Assembly: GCA_016303195.1 (NCBI GenBank)
Contig: JAEDMD010000015.1
Location: 1 to 17,457, forward strand
Length of the DNA: 17,457 bases
DNA from: Oscillospiraceae bacterium
GTDB taxonomy: Bacteria; Bacillota; Clostridia; Oscillospirales; Ruminococcaceae
Direction of reading: 5' to 3'
This document shows, piece by piece, positions 7,037 to 14,343 of this stretch (positions are counted from its first letter, which is position 1; each line of letters begins with the position of its first letter). The notes under the pieces were generated by a model that saw only the letters and a program-made list of their open reading frames with translations, did no database searches and was not told the origin of the DNA. Made by a program: the position numbers and the translations under genes.

Positions 7037-8803
7037 ATGTCAGATCTTATTAAAAAAGCATCAACGCAGCTCCGTGAAATGATCATGGATGCTCTCGGAG
7101 AACTTGTGGCTGAACAGGTCGTTCCTGCTGTTCCGATACCCGATTTTGCCATCGAGATACCTGCGGACAAGTCTCACGGCGATTTTGCCGCAAATACAGC
7201 TATGGTCTGTGCTAAGGCTTTCAGGATGCCTCCGAGAAAGATCGCAGAGCTTATCACCGAAAAGGTTAGGCTCAGCGGTTCAATGTTCGAGAAAACAGAG
7301 GTCGCAGGCCCAGGATTCATGAACTTCTTCCTCGGCAGAAAGTGGTTCTCCGAGGTAGTCGAAAATGTTCTTGCCGAGGGTGAAAACTATGGTAAGACCA
7401 ATACAGGCGCAGGAAAAAGAGCGCTGGTGGAATTCGTTTCCGCTAACCCAACAGGCCCTATGCATATCGGTAATGCCCGTGGCGGTGCTATCGGTGACTG
7501 CCTTGCAAGCGTTCTCCAGTGGGCAGGATGGCAGGCTGAACGTGAATTCTACGTAAACGATGCAGGAAACCAGATCGAGAAGTTCGGTAAATCACTTTCT
7601 CTCCGCTATATGCATATCTGCTCCGAAAAGGGAAAGGAGATATACAAGTCTGCTGCCGATACCGAGGAGGTCTGCAAGGCTATCTACGGCGAGGAGGGAA
7701 GTTCCGAAGATTTCCCGATGCCTGAGGATGTTTACCTCGGACAGGATATCATCGAACACGCTAAGAATTATTTCGACCTCCACGGCAATTCTCTTGAGAA
7801 TGTCAGCGAGGAAGAACGCCGCAAGGCTCTCGTCGATTACGCTCTGCCGCTGAATATCGCAGGTCTGGAGCGTGACCTGAAGAAGTACCGCATCGTTTAT
7901 GATAACTGGTTCAGAGAGAGTACAGTTCACGAAAAGAACGAGACTAAAAAGGTCGTTGACAAGCTCCTCGAAGCAGGCAAGGCTTACGAGCAGGACGGCG
8001 CTGTCTGGTTCAAGGCTACCGAATACGGCATGGACAAGGATTTCGTTCTGAAAAGAAGCAACGGTCTGTATACCTATATAGTACCGGATATCGCTTATCA
8101 CTACGACAAGCTGGTAACACGTAATTTCGATAAGGCTATCAACGTTCTCGGTGCCGATCATCATGGTTATGTGCCTCGTCTGAAAGCCGCTCTCACCGCT
8201 CTCGGAGTTGACGCAAACAAGCTGGACGTTGTTCTCATGCAGATGGTTCGTCTTGTCCGCAACGGCGAGACTGTAAAGCTGTCAAAGAGAAGCGGAAAGG
8301 CTATCACACTGGTAACTCTCCTTGACGAAATACCGATAGATGCGGCTCGTTTCTTCTTCAATCTCCGTGAGGCGAATTCACAGTTCGAGTTCGATCTTGA
8401 CCTCGCTATCGAGAAGTCTTCACAGAACCCTGTTTACTATGTTCAGTACGCTCACGCAAGAATTTGCAGTATGCTCAGGGCACTGGCAGAGGAGGGAACT
8501 GAGATCCCGAAAACTGCTGATCTTGACCTGCTGACAGACAGCCGTGAGATCGAGCTTATCCGTCATCTCGCTTCGCTTCCGAAGGAGATCGACCTTGCCG
8601 CTAAGACCTATGACCCTGCTAAGATCACAAAATATTCAGTTGATCTTGCTACACTTTTCCATCGTTTCTATGATGCCTGCAGTGTAAAAAATGCTGAGTC
8701 GGCTGAGCTGAAAAATGCTCGTATCCTTCTCTCGGTCGCAGTGCGTCAGACACTCAGAAATGTGCTTTCGATACTCAATATTGAAGCACCTGATAAGATG
8801 TAA
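7037..8803 (+). CDS. argS: Arginyl-tRNA synthetase
   Basis: This class I synthetase of 588 residues charges tRNA-Arg in the cytosol. The N-terminal additional domain covers roughly residues 1-110. The HIGH-type motif is HIGN (143-146) within NPTGPMHIGNARG. The KMSKS-type motif is KLSKR (414-418) followed by SGKAITL. A C-terminal DALR anticodon-binding domain covers about 465-588, with the YVQYAHARICSM segment leading into it. Length is normal for bacterial ArgRS. AAAGGA (7021-7026) lies 10 nt before the ATG. It is the last gene of the operon begun by the ligase homologue. No T-box leader is seen upstream, so the sequence gives no sign of tRNA-sensing control. Confidence 0.97.
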   Translation: MSDLIKKASTQLREMIMDALGELVAEQVVPAVPIPDFAIEIPADKSHGDFAANTAMVCAKAFRMPPRKIAELITEKVRLSGSMFEKTEVAGPGFMNFFLGRKWFSEVVENVLAEGENYGKTNTGAGKRALVEFVSANPTGPMHIGNARGGAIGDCLASVLQWAGWQAEREFYVNDAGNQIEKFGKSLSLRYMHICSEKGKEIYKSAADTEEVCKAIYGEEGSSEDFPMPEDVYLGQDIIEHAKNYFDLHGNSLENVSEEERRKALVDYALPLNIAGLERDLKKYRIVYDNWFRESTVHEKNETKKVVDKLLEAGKAYEQDGAVWFKATEYGMDKDFVLKRSNGLYTYIVPDIAYHYDKLVTRNFDKAINVLGADHHGYVPRLKAALTALGVDANKLDVVLMQMVRLVRNGETVKLSKRSGKAITLVTLLDEIPIDAARFFFNLREANSQFEFDLDLAIEKSSQNPVYYVQYAHARICSMLRALAEEGTEIPKTADLDLLTDSREIELIRHLASLPKEIDLAAKTYDPAKITKYSVDLATLFHRFYDACSVKNAESAELKNARILLSVAVRQTLRNVLSILNIEAPDKM

Positions 8804-8820
8804 AATTATAGGGTTCAGCA

Positions 8821-8840
8821 TTTTATATAGGTATATAAAA
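8821..8840. repeat. AT-only inverted repeat after argS
   Basis: TTTTATATA (8821-8829) and TATATAAAA (8832-8840) are perfect inverted arms around GG. It contains no G-C stem pairs and is not followed by Ts, so it is at best a weak terminator; it could be an operator or transcript-end structure. Confidence 0.4.
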
Positions 8841-8963
8841 AATTACAAAACGTACTGAAAAGTTACAGCTCGGTTACAAAAAATGCCGATGGTTTGTAAG
8901 TGTTTAACAAAATCTAACGTAAATCAAGTCTGTATTTGTGACCGTTCAGAAGAAAGTTCACAG

Positions 8964-9005
8964 TTTGTTAACAAATTCGGCCGAAGAATGTGTTACAATT
9001 TGTAA
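8964..9005. promoter_or_regulatory. Three adjacent palindromes at the regulator promoter
   Basis: TTTGTTAACAAA (8964-8975) and TTCGGCCGAA (8976-8985) are perfect and abut each other. TTACAATTTGTAA (8993-9005) is symmetric around one base and overlaps the -10 box. Related TTTGT or ACAAA half-sites occur upstream (about 8875-8915). This arrangement resembles an autoregulatory operator for the downstream regulator, though that link is inferred. Confidence 0.5.
8991..8999 (+). promoter_or_regulatory. Extended -10 promoter of the regulator-ftsEX operon
   Basis: TGTTACAAT combines a TG extension (8991-8992) with TACAAT (8994-8999). No good -35 box lies 16-18 bp upstream because palindromes occupy that position, which fits a promoter that depends on an activator or is blocked by a repressor. 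Confidence 0.5.
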
Positions 9006-9085
9006 TATGTTGAGAAGGCGGCATATCCCTCTCACATAGCTTTCCTTGAAGGTCCGTTCAAAATTTTAAGAAGGGATGTATAAAT

Positions 9086-10171
9086 ATGTCAAACAGATTA
9101 TTTCAGGGCTTAGTTCATCAGATGCGTGACACCATCGACGCTACTATCGGTGTCGTTGATGAGACCGCTACCATCATTGCCTGCAGCGACCTTACCCGTG
9201 TGGGTACTACTAACGAGTTTGTTTCACTCGACCTCAGCGATTCTCACGATATCTTTATCCGTGACGGTTTCACTTACAAGCCTTTCGGCTCAAGAGTAAA
9301 GCCTGACTATGCGGTTTTCGTAGAGGGCGTTGACGACGCTGCTGCAAAGTACGCAAGCATTCTCGCTATCACTCTTTCAAATATCAAGCAGTACTACGAC
9401 GAGAAGTATGACAGAAACAACTTCATCAAGAACGTCATTCTCGATAATGTTCTTCCGGGCGATATAGTCATCAAGGCAAGAGAGCTCCACTTCAATGCAG
9501 AGATCAGCCGTGCTGTTTTCCTCATCAGGATCATCTCCGCTAATGACATTTCAGCTTATGACGTTATCCAGAACCTGTTCCCTGATAAGAACAAGGACTT
9601 CGTTTTCAATATCACCGAAAGCGATATCGTTCTCGTCAAGGAGTTAAAGAGTGCTGTCGATTCAAAGGATCTTGAGAAGCTCGCCCGCTCTATCGCTGAC
9701 ACTTTAAGCAGCGAATTCTATACAAGAGTAAACGTTGGTATCGGTACTGCCGTTGTCGGCGTAAAGGATCTTGCCCGCTCATTCAAGGAAGCTCAGATGG
9801 CTCTTGAAGTCGGAAAGGTATTCGATACCGACAAGGTCATCGTAAGCTATGACAACCTCGGTATTGCAAGACTCATCTATCATCTCCCGACAACTCTCTG
9901 CGAGACTTTCCTCCATGAGGTGTTCAAGGTCGGAAGCATTGAGTCACTCGATCACGAAACTCTTTTCACTATCCAGAAATTCTTCGAGAATAACCTTAAC
10001 GTTTCCGAGACTTCAAGAAAACTCTTTGTACACAGAAATACTCTCGTGTACAGACTCGAAAAAATCAAGAAGCTGACTGGTCTTGACCTCCGTGAGTTCG
10101 ATCACGCTATCATCTTCAAGATCGCTCTTATGGTCAAGAAGTATCTGTCTGCGAACCCTGTCAAGTTCTGA
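9086..10171 (+). CDS. PucR/CdaR-type transcriptional regulator
   Basis: This 361-residue protein ends in a PucR-type helix-turn-helix (about 297-352). Its conserved core, NLNVSETSRKLFVHRNTLVYRL, lies at about 303-322 (in part) and is followed by GLDLREFDHAIIFKIAL. The middle part (about 120-280) resembles the degenerate GGDEF-like domain of CdaR-family regulators. The N-terminal part (1-105) may be a ligand-sensing domain: it contains VGVVDETATIIACSD-like beta structure but no membrane segment. AAGGGA (9071-9076) lies 9 nt before the ATG. It sits 75 nt upstream of ftsE with no terminator between, so it may be co-transcribed with the division genes. The palindromes at its promoter could be its own binding sites. 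The ligand is unknown. Confidence 0.8.
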   Translation: MSNRLFQGLVHQMRDTIDATIGVVDETATIIACSDLTRVGTTNEFVSLDLSDSHDIFIRDGFTYKPFGSRVKPDYAVFVEGVDDAAAKYASILAITLSNIKQYYDEKYDRNNFIKNVILDNVLPGDIVIKARELHFNAEISRAVFLIRIISANDISAYDVIQNLFPDKNKDFVFNITESDIVLVKELKSAVDSKDLEKLARSIADTLSSEFYTRVNVGIGTAVVGVKDLARSFKEAQMALEVGKVFDTDKVIVSYDNLGIARLIYHLPTTLCETFLHEVFKVGSIESLDHETLFTIQKFFENNLNVSETSRKLFVHRNTLVYRLEKIKKLTGLDLREFDHAIIFKIALMVKKYLSANPVKF

Positions 10172-10213
10172 GGAATTTTCCTTTGTCGTACTGCCGTCAT
10201 GGCATTTGACAGC

Positions 10214-10224
10214 TTGACAGTCAA
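10214..10224. repeat. Short palindrome TTGACAGTCAA upstream of ftsE
   Basis: An 11-bp palindrome symmetric about its central A lies in the 75-bp gap before ftsE; TTGACA also occurs 8 bp earlier (10206). No -10 box at a usable distance gives a leader with room for the SD, so it is recorded as a possible regulatory site rather than a promoter. Confidence 0.3.
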
Positions 10225-10246
10225 CAATTAAGGTAGGTGTAATCTT

Positions 10247-11503
10247 TTGGTAGAACTTAAAAACGTATCCGTGACCTACTCCAGCGGTGTGGACGCTCTT
10301 AATGACGTTTCACTCAGGATCAACGACGGCGACTTCGCTTTCGTTGTAGGTTCATCAGGTGCGGGTAAGAGTACTATGATCAAACTACTTCTAAAGGAAA
10401 TTGACGCAACCAGCGGAAGCGTTATAGTCAACGGCTATAACCTCAACAAACTCAGAAAAAAAAGGATACCTGAATTCCGCCGTACTCTCGGCTTCGTATT
10501 TCAGGACTTCCGACTTATACCGTCTATGACAGTCTATGAGAACATCGCTTTCGTTCTCCGTGTTATAGACGCTCCGACAAAGCAAATCAAGAAGCGTGTG
10601 CCCTACGTTATTGATCTCGTAGGGCTGCACGACAAAATGAATTCATATCCCGACGAGCTTTCAGGCGGCGAAAAACAGCGTGTCGCCATTGCAAGAGCGC
10701 TCGTCAATGACCCCCAGCTCATCATTGCAGACGAGCCTACGGGTAACATCGACCCTGAGCTTTCATACGAAATAGTTGAACTGCTCAAGGGTATCAACGA
10801 TCAGGGTACTACTATCCTCATGGTTACCCATGAGCATGACCTTGTAAGACATTTCGGCGGACGTATCATCAATATTTCCGAAGGAAGGATCGCTTACGAT
10901 GACGTTATCACAGGTCTCGGTGAGCTTCCTGAGGAGATCATTGAGGATATCGCAGAAGCCGATGATCTCGACGGCGAATTCCCGATGGAAACTATGGCAG
11001 GTTCATTTGCCGATGAAAGTGAAATTATCCAGACTGTTGGCCCTGATTTCGACCTTTCTCAGGAAGTCGCTGCTGCTCCCGATGAGGAGGAGATCATTCC
11101 TGTCGCAGATTCGATTTCGGGAACTGAGGAGGATATCCCTCTCTCTCTTGACGATATGACCCCAGAGGATATCATATCGGCTATAACAGAGGAAAAGGCT
11201 GAGGAAGCCGCTCCTGCTGAAACTACCGAGGAGATCCGTGAACAGGCTCAGGCTATCCTTGAGGAAGCCGAAAAGAAACTGGCTGCCGTAACTGCAATGC
11301 AGGAGGAGGAAGCCGCAAAGCTGGCTGAAGAAGCCGCAAATACTGCCGAAACTGCCGCAGAGAACGTTCCTGAGCCGATAAAGGCTGAGGAAACTCCGTC
11401 TGAGGTGAGGTCAGGCAAAAAACATTACAGGAAGAAAAAACACAAGAGATCCGCAAATAATAAAAACAGCGCCTCTGATAACGATAACGGAGGTGCAGTA
11501 TAA
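10247..11503 (+). CDS. ftsE: Cell-division ABC ATPase FtsE with long C-terminal tail
   Basis: FtsE is the cytosolic ATPase of the FtsEX complex, which activates septal or lateral peptidoglycan hydrolases. The ABC core (1-225) is complete: Walker [10 protein letters not shown] (35-43), Q-loop Gln86 in VFQDFRL, signature LSGGEKQR (138-145), Walker B LIIADEP (158-164) and switch His195. Typical FtsE ends near 225-230; this one has 418 residues. The extra part is acidic (about 226-320), then Ala/Glu-rich and probably helical (about 320-385), then strongly basic (391-401, [11 protein letters not shown]) and Asn/Ser-rich to the end. The start is TTG 10247, 7 nt after AGGTG (10235-10239). The stop overlaps the ftsX ATG by one base (TAATG). 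Confidence 0.93.
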   Translation: MVELKNVSVTYSSGVDALNDVSLRINDGDFAFVVGSSGAGKSTMIKLLLKEIDATSGSVIVNGYNLNKLRKKRIPEFRRTLGFVFQDFRLIPSMTVYENIAFVLRVIDAPTKQIKKRVPYVIDLVGLHDKMNSYPDELSGGEKQRVAIARALVNDPQLIIADEPTGNIDPELSYEIVELLKGINDQGTTILMVTHEHDLVRHFGGRIINISEGRIAYDDVITGLGELPEEIIEDIAEADDLDGEFPMETMAGSFADESEIIQTVGPDFDLSQEVAAAPDEEEIIPVADSISGTEEDIPLSLDDMTPEDIISAITEEKAEEAAPAETTEEIREQAQAILEEAEKKLAAVTAMQEEEAAKLAEEAANTAETAAENVPEPIKAEETPSEVRSGKKHYRKKKHKRSANNKNSASDNDNGGAV

Positions 11504-12414
11504 TGAAAATAAGCGGTATCAAATACCTTACCAATCAGGGCTTTGAGAATATCTGGAAAAACAAGATGATGGCATTCGCTACTTTCTGCGTTGTGCTTAT
11601 CTCTCTCATCCTCGTTGGTATGGCGGCTCTTTTCTACATCAACCTTAACTCCATGATAGCAGGTCTGGGAAGCCAGAACGAAATTGCTGTATTCATGGAT
11701 GTGGGTTCGACTGCCGAGGAAAATGAAGCCGCAGAAGAAGCTATAAGGGCTATGGCAAACGTAGACACTGTTGAATTTATCTCAAAGGAGGACGCTCTTG
11801 CAAGACAGAGAGCCGCTCTCCCTAATGCAGATAAGATATTCGCAGGCTATATCGGTGACGATGCCAGCTTTATGCCAGACGGCTTCAGCGTAACAGTTCA
11901 CAATAACGATATCATCGCTGATACCACCGAGGAGATCGGTGCGATATCAGGGGTACAGAGTGCGTCATCATCACCGCAGGTAGCAGAGTTCCTCAGAGAG
12001 CTGAGGCGAGTTGTTACCTTCGTGGCAGGCACTATCGTCCTCGCTCTGGTAGTTGTTTCACTTATCATTATTTCAAATACTACCAAGGCAAGCGTTTTCT
12101 CACGCCGTGAGGAGATACAGATCATGAAATACGTTGGTGCGACTAATGCATTTATCCGTATGCCTTTCTTCGTTGAGGGCATGATAACAGGCTTCGTCGC
12201 AGGCGTAGGCGCATTCTTCATAACATGGGCGGCTTACAGGGCTATCTATAACCTGCTTATCGGTCAGTCCATGCTTATGTCCACGTTCGGTATCGGAAGC
12301 ATTATCCCATTCGACCAGATAAGGATCTCTCTTATGGTCGCCTATATAATCGCAGGCGCTCTTATCGGAGCATTGGGCAGTGTTATCAGTACAAGAAGAC
12401 ACATCGACGTTTAA
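11503..12414 (+). CDS. ftsX: Cell-division membrane protein FtsX
   Basis: This 303-residue protein has the FtsX layout: a cytosolic N-terminus, a first membrane helix (about 24-47), an extracellular domain (about 48-168) and three further helices (about 170-191, 222-245, 274-296). The loop after helix 2 contains SRREEIQIMKYVGAT (200-214), the conserved segment that contacts FtsE. The extracellular domain is the part that binds the coiled-coil of PcsB, CwlO or EnvC in other bacteria; here the likely partners are the two downstream M23 proteins. GGAGGTG (11489-11495) within the end of ftsE drives translation, and the one-base overlap suggests coupled synthesis. Confidence 0.95.
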   Translation: MKISGIKYLTNQGFENIWKNKMMAFATFCVVLISLILVGMAALFYINLNSMIAGLGSQNEIAVFMDVGSTAEENEAAEEAIRAMANVDTVEFISKEDALARQRAALPNADKIFAGYIGDDASFMPDGFSVTVHNNDIIADTTEEIGAISGVQSASSSPQVAEFLRELRRVVTFVAGTIVLALVVVSLIIISNTTKASVFSRREEIQIMKYVGATNAFIRMPFFVEGMITGFVAGVGAFFITWAAYRAIYNLLIGQSMLMSTFGIGSIIPFDQIRISLMVAYIIAGALIGALGSVISTRRHIDV

Positions 12415-12420
12415 AGGCTA

Positions 12421-12519
12421 TGCCGTGGACATGATCGTGATATTCACATGGAGATATTGCGCTCCTCATTGAGGAAAAACAGCGGTATTTCGCATGGTAT
12501 CACAATTACGTCCACGGCA
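12421..12519. repeat. 99-bp hairpin element with terminal inverted repeats
   Basis: TGCCGTGGAC (12421-12430) is exactly inverted at 12510-12519. Inside, pairing continues almost to the tip: GTGATA (12437-12442) with TATCAC (12498-12503), CATG (12447-12450) with CATG (12493-12496), GAGATATTGC (12451-12460) with GCGGTATTTC (12482-12491, with G-U pairs), and a TCCTC/GAGGA cap (12463-12475). GCTA directly flanks both sides (12417-12420, 12520-12523), like a target duplication. It could be a hairpin MITE or a structured RNA in the ftsX-M23 transcript. No T run follows, so it is not a classical terminator. Confidence 0.6.
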
Positions 12520-12555
12520 GCTATATTGTATGGCGAAACATCACGATAGTTTTTG

Positions 12556-12592
12556 AAAGGAGGATGCGGCTCAGTTCCGTATCAGTACTATG
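12556..12592 (+). promoter_or_regulatory. SD separated from the start codon by a hairpin (first M23 gene)
   Basis: AAAGGAGG (12556-12563) is 26 nt from ATG 12590, too far for normal initiation. ATGCGG (12564-12569) can pair with CCGTAT (12577-12582), leaving 7 nt between hairpin and ATG, an ideal effective spacing. No other in-frame start follows the SD. Confidence 0.5.
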
Positions 12593-14281
12593 AAAAAATT
12601 AAGAATGATAAAACGTATTCTTTCGTTCATGACCTGCTTTGTTGTTTCAGCAGCGGTCATTTCGGGTGTCCCTGCTTCATTCAGGTCGGACAGACACAAA
12701 GCTGCCGCTAAAACTCTTGAAGATATCCAGCAGGAGCGTCAGGCGAATAATCTGAAAATAGCTGATCTTGAAGTCCAGATAGGCTCTCTTGAGGGCAATA
12801 AGGCTCAGGAACAGCAGTACCAGTCCGCTCTCAGCGAGCAGATAGGTTTCATACAGTCAAATATCAACCTTCTCAACGATGAGCTTGACCAGATATCAGG
12901 CAATATTTCAAATGCCGAAGCTAATATAGATACTCTTGACCAGACCATCGCAGACCATGAAGTCAGGATAAAGGATCAGGAAGTAAAAATATCCCAGCAG
13001 CAGGCCGCTATCGAGAAAAAAGTCGAGGTGTTCAAGGAAAGACTCTGCGCTATGTACGTTTCGGGTAATGAACAGCTTGCGGCTATTCTTGTAGGCTCTG
13101 CCAGCTTCTATGATATGCTGTCGAGAGTTGAGATGGTCAACCGTATCGCTTCAAATGATGAAAAACTCATTGACGAGATACTTGACGAGATCAGCAAAAT
13201 GGAACAGTACAAGGCTGAGCTTGAACAGGAAATGACTCAGCTTGAAACTGAAAAGCATAACCTTGAACTTGAAAAGGAAAGCCTTGAAAGCAGTCTCGCC
13301 CAGCAGCAGGCAAGCAAGGAGGAAAAAGCCAACGAAATGGTCAGCCTCTATGACAAGATGCAGCATACCCAGAGCGAGATAGACAGACTTGCATTCGAGG
13401 AAGCCCTCCTGACAAACAATAAGGAGGAGCTTGCACAGATCAATGCTGAACTCGATAAGGAAGAAGAAAACATCAAGGAGGCCATCGAGGAAGCACAGCG
13501 CCGTGCCGAGGAAGAAGCTCGCAAAAAGGCTGAGGAGGAAGCAAGACGCAAGGCTGAAGAAGAACGTATAGCCGCTGAAAAGGCTGCCGCTGAGGAAGCT
13601 GCACGAATTGCCGCTGAAAAGGCTGCTGCCGAAAGAGCCGCCGCTGAGGAAGCCGCAAGGCTCGCCCGTGAAAAGGCTGCTGCTGAGGAAAGAGCCGCCG
13701 CAGAAGCTGCTGCTGCCGAAGCACAGAAAAGGGCTGAGGAGGCTCAGAGAGCCGCTGAAGCCGCTGCCGCCGAGGCTGACCGTCAGGCCGCTGAAAAAGC
13801 CGCCGCAGAAAAGGCCGCTCAGGAAGCTGCTAATACAGTCGCAGGCAGAGTCAGCTCATCCGGCTTTATGTGGCCTGTACCGGGATTCAGCTATATTTCC
13901 AGTGGTGTCGGCCCTCGTTGGGGCAGAAGCCATAATGGTATAGATATCGGCGATGCAGGTATCGACGGTGCTAAAATAGTTGCTTCAAGAGCAGGTATCG
14001 TTCACGTCGGCTATACAGGCTGCGGTCATGACTACGGAAAATCAGGAAGCTGCGGCTGCGGCGGCGGTTACGGCAACTATGTAATGATCTCCCATGATGC
14101 TACATATACAACACTTTACGGTCATATGAAGCGTATCATCGTTTCAGAGGGACAGTATGTCGAGCAGGGCGAAGTTATCGGATATGTCGGCTCAACAGGC
14201 TATTCAACAGGCCCTCACCTCCACTTTGAGGTTAGAAAAAACGGAGCATATGACGATCCTGAAAATTACGTTGCACCATGA
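12590..14281 (+). CDS. PcsB/EnvC-like coiled-coil M23 peptidase, Ala/Glu-rich linker
   Basis: This 563-residue exported protein has an N-terminal signal (basic start, hydrophobic about 10-30), a long PcsB/CwlO-type coiled coil (about 42-297), an Ala/Glu/Arg-rich helical linker (about 297-415) and a C-terminal M23 endopeptidase domain (about 424-563). Metal and catalytic residues are complete: His448 and Asp452 (HNGID), His512 (YGHM), and His543/His545 (HLH), so it should cut peptidoglycan cross-bridges rather than only activate others. An insertion carries Cys478-x-His480 and Cys488-x-Cys490. The coiled-coil segment RLCAMYV...SFYDMLSRVEMVNRI is almost repeated in the next gene. Position after ftsEX implies control by FtsEX at the membrane. 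Confidence 0.9.
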   Translation: MKKLRMIKRILSFMTCFVVSAAVISGVPASFRSDRHKAAAKTLEDIQQERQANNLKIADLEVQIGSLEGNKAQEQQYQSALSEQIGFIQSNINLLNDELDQISGNISNAEANIDTLDQTIADHEVRIKDQEVKISQQQAAIEKKVEVFKERLCAMYVSGNEQLAAILVGSASFYDMLSRVEMVNRIASNDEKLIDEILDEISKMEQYKAELEQEMTQLETEKHNLELEKESLESSLAQQQASKEEKANEMVSLYDKMQHTQSEIDRLAFEEALLTNNKEELAQINAELDKEEENIKEAIEEAQRRAEEEARKKAEEEARRKAEEERIAAEKAAAEEAARIAAEKAAAERAAAEEAARLAREKAAAEERAAAEAAAAEAQKRAEEAQRAAEAAAAEADRQAAEKAAAEKAAQEAANTVAGRVSSSGFMWPVPGFSYISSGVGPRWGRSHNGIDIGDAGIDGAKIVASRAGIVHVGYTGCGHDYGKSGSCGCGGGYGNYVMISHDATYTTLYGHMKRIIVSEGQYVEQGEVIGYVGSTGYSTGPHLHFEVRKNGAYDDPENYVAP

Positions 14282-14310
14282 TCTTTTCAGGGATTATGGG
14301 GAAGTGATCG

Positions 14311-14343
14311 AAAGGAGATTCGGGTCAACCGATAATTATTATG
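14311..14343 (+). promoter_or_regulatory. SD separated from the start codon by a hairpin (second M23 gene)
   Basis: AAAGGAG (14311-14317) is 23 nt from ATG 14341. TCGG (14320-14323) pairs with CCGA (14329-14332) around GTCAA, reducing the effective spacing to about 10 nt. The layout copies that of the preceding paralogue. No alternative ATG, GTG or TTG start lies in frame between them. Confidence 0.45.

Noticed and set aside
8804..9085. Classical terminator after argS
   Set aside because: The only strong inverted repeat (8821-8840) is made of A-T pairs around GG and is not followed by a T run.
10206..10243. Promoter for ftsE from TTGACA (10206 or 10214) and TGTAAT (10238-10243)
   Set aside because: Transcription would start at or within the start codon and exclude the SD AGGTG, so a promoter there is unlikely.
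10391..10797. Minus-strand open frames inside ftsE and similar frames inside argS, the Ddl homologue and the M23 genes
   Set aside because: They lie opposite or out of frame within well-supported genes, have no SD and encode no recognisable motif.
12415..12589. c-di-AMP (ydaO-type) riboswitch before the cell-wall hydrolase
   Set aside because: Such riboswitches often precede wall hydrolase genes, but the conserved GGGG-rich and junction segments of that class are not present; the region folds instead as one long hairpin.
12564..12593. Nine-codon upstream ORF (ATG 12564, TGA overlapping the M23 ATG as ATGA)
   Set aside because: The ATG directly abuts the SD with no spacing, so initiation there is unlikely; the same bases are better explained by the hairpin. 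Coupled leader-peptide translation cannot be fully excluded.
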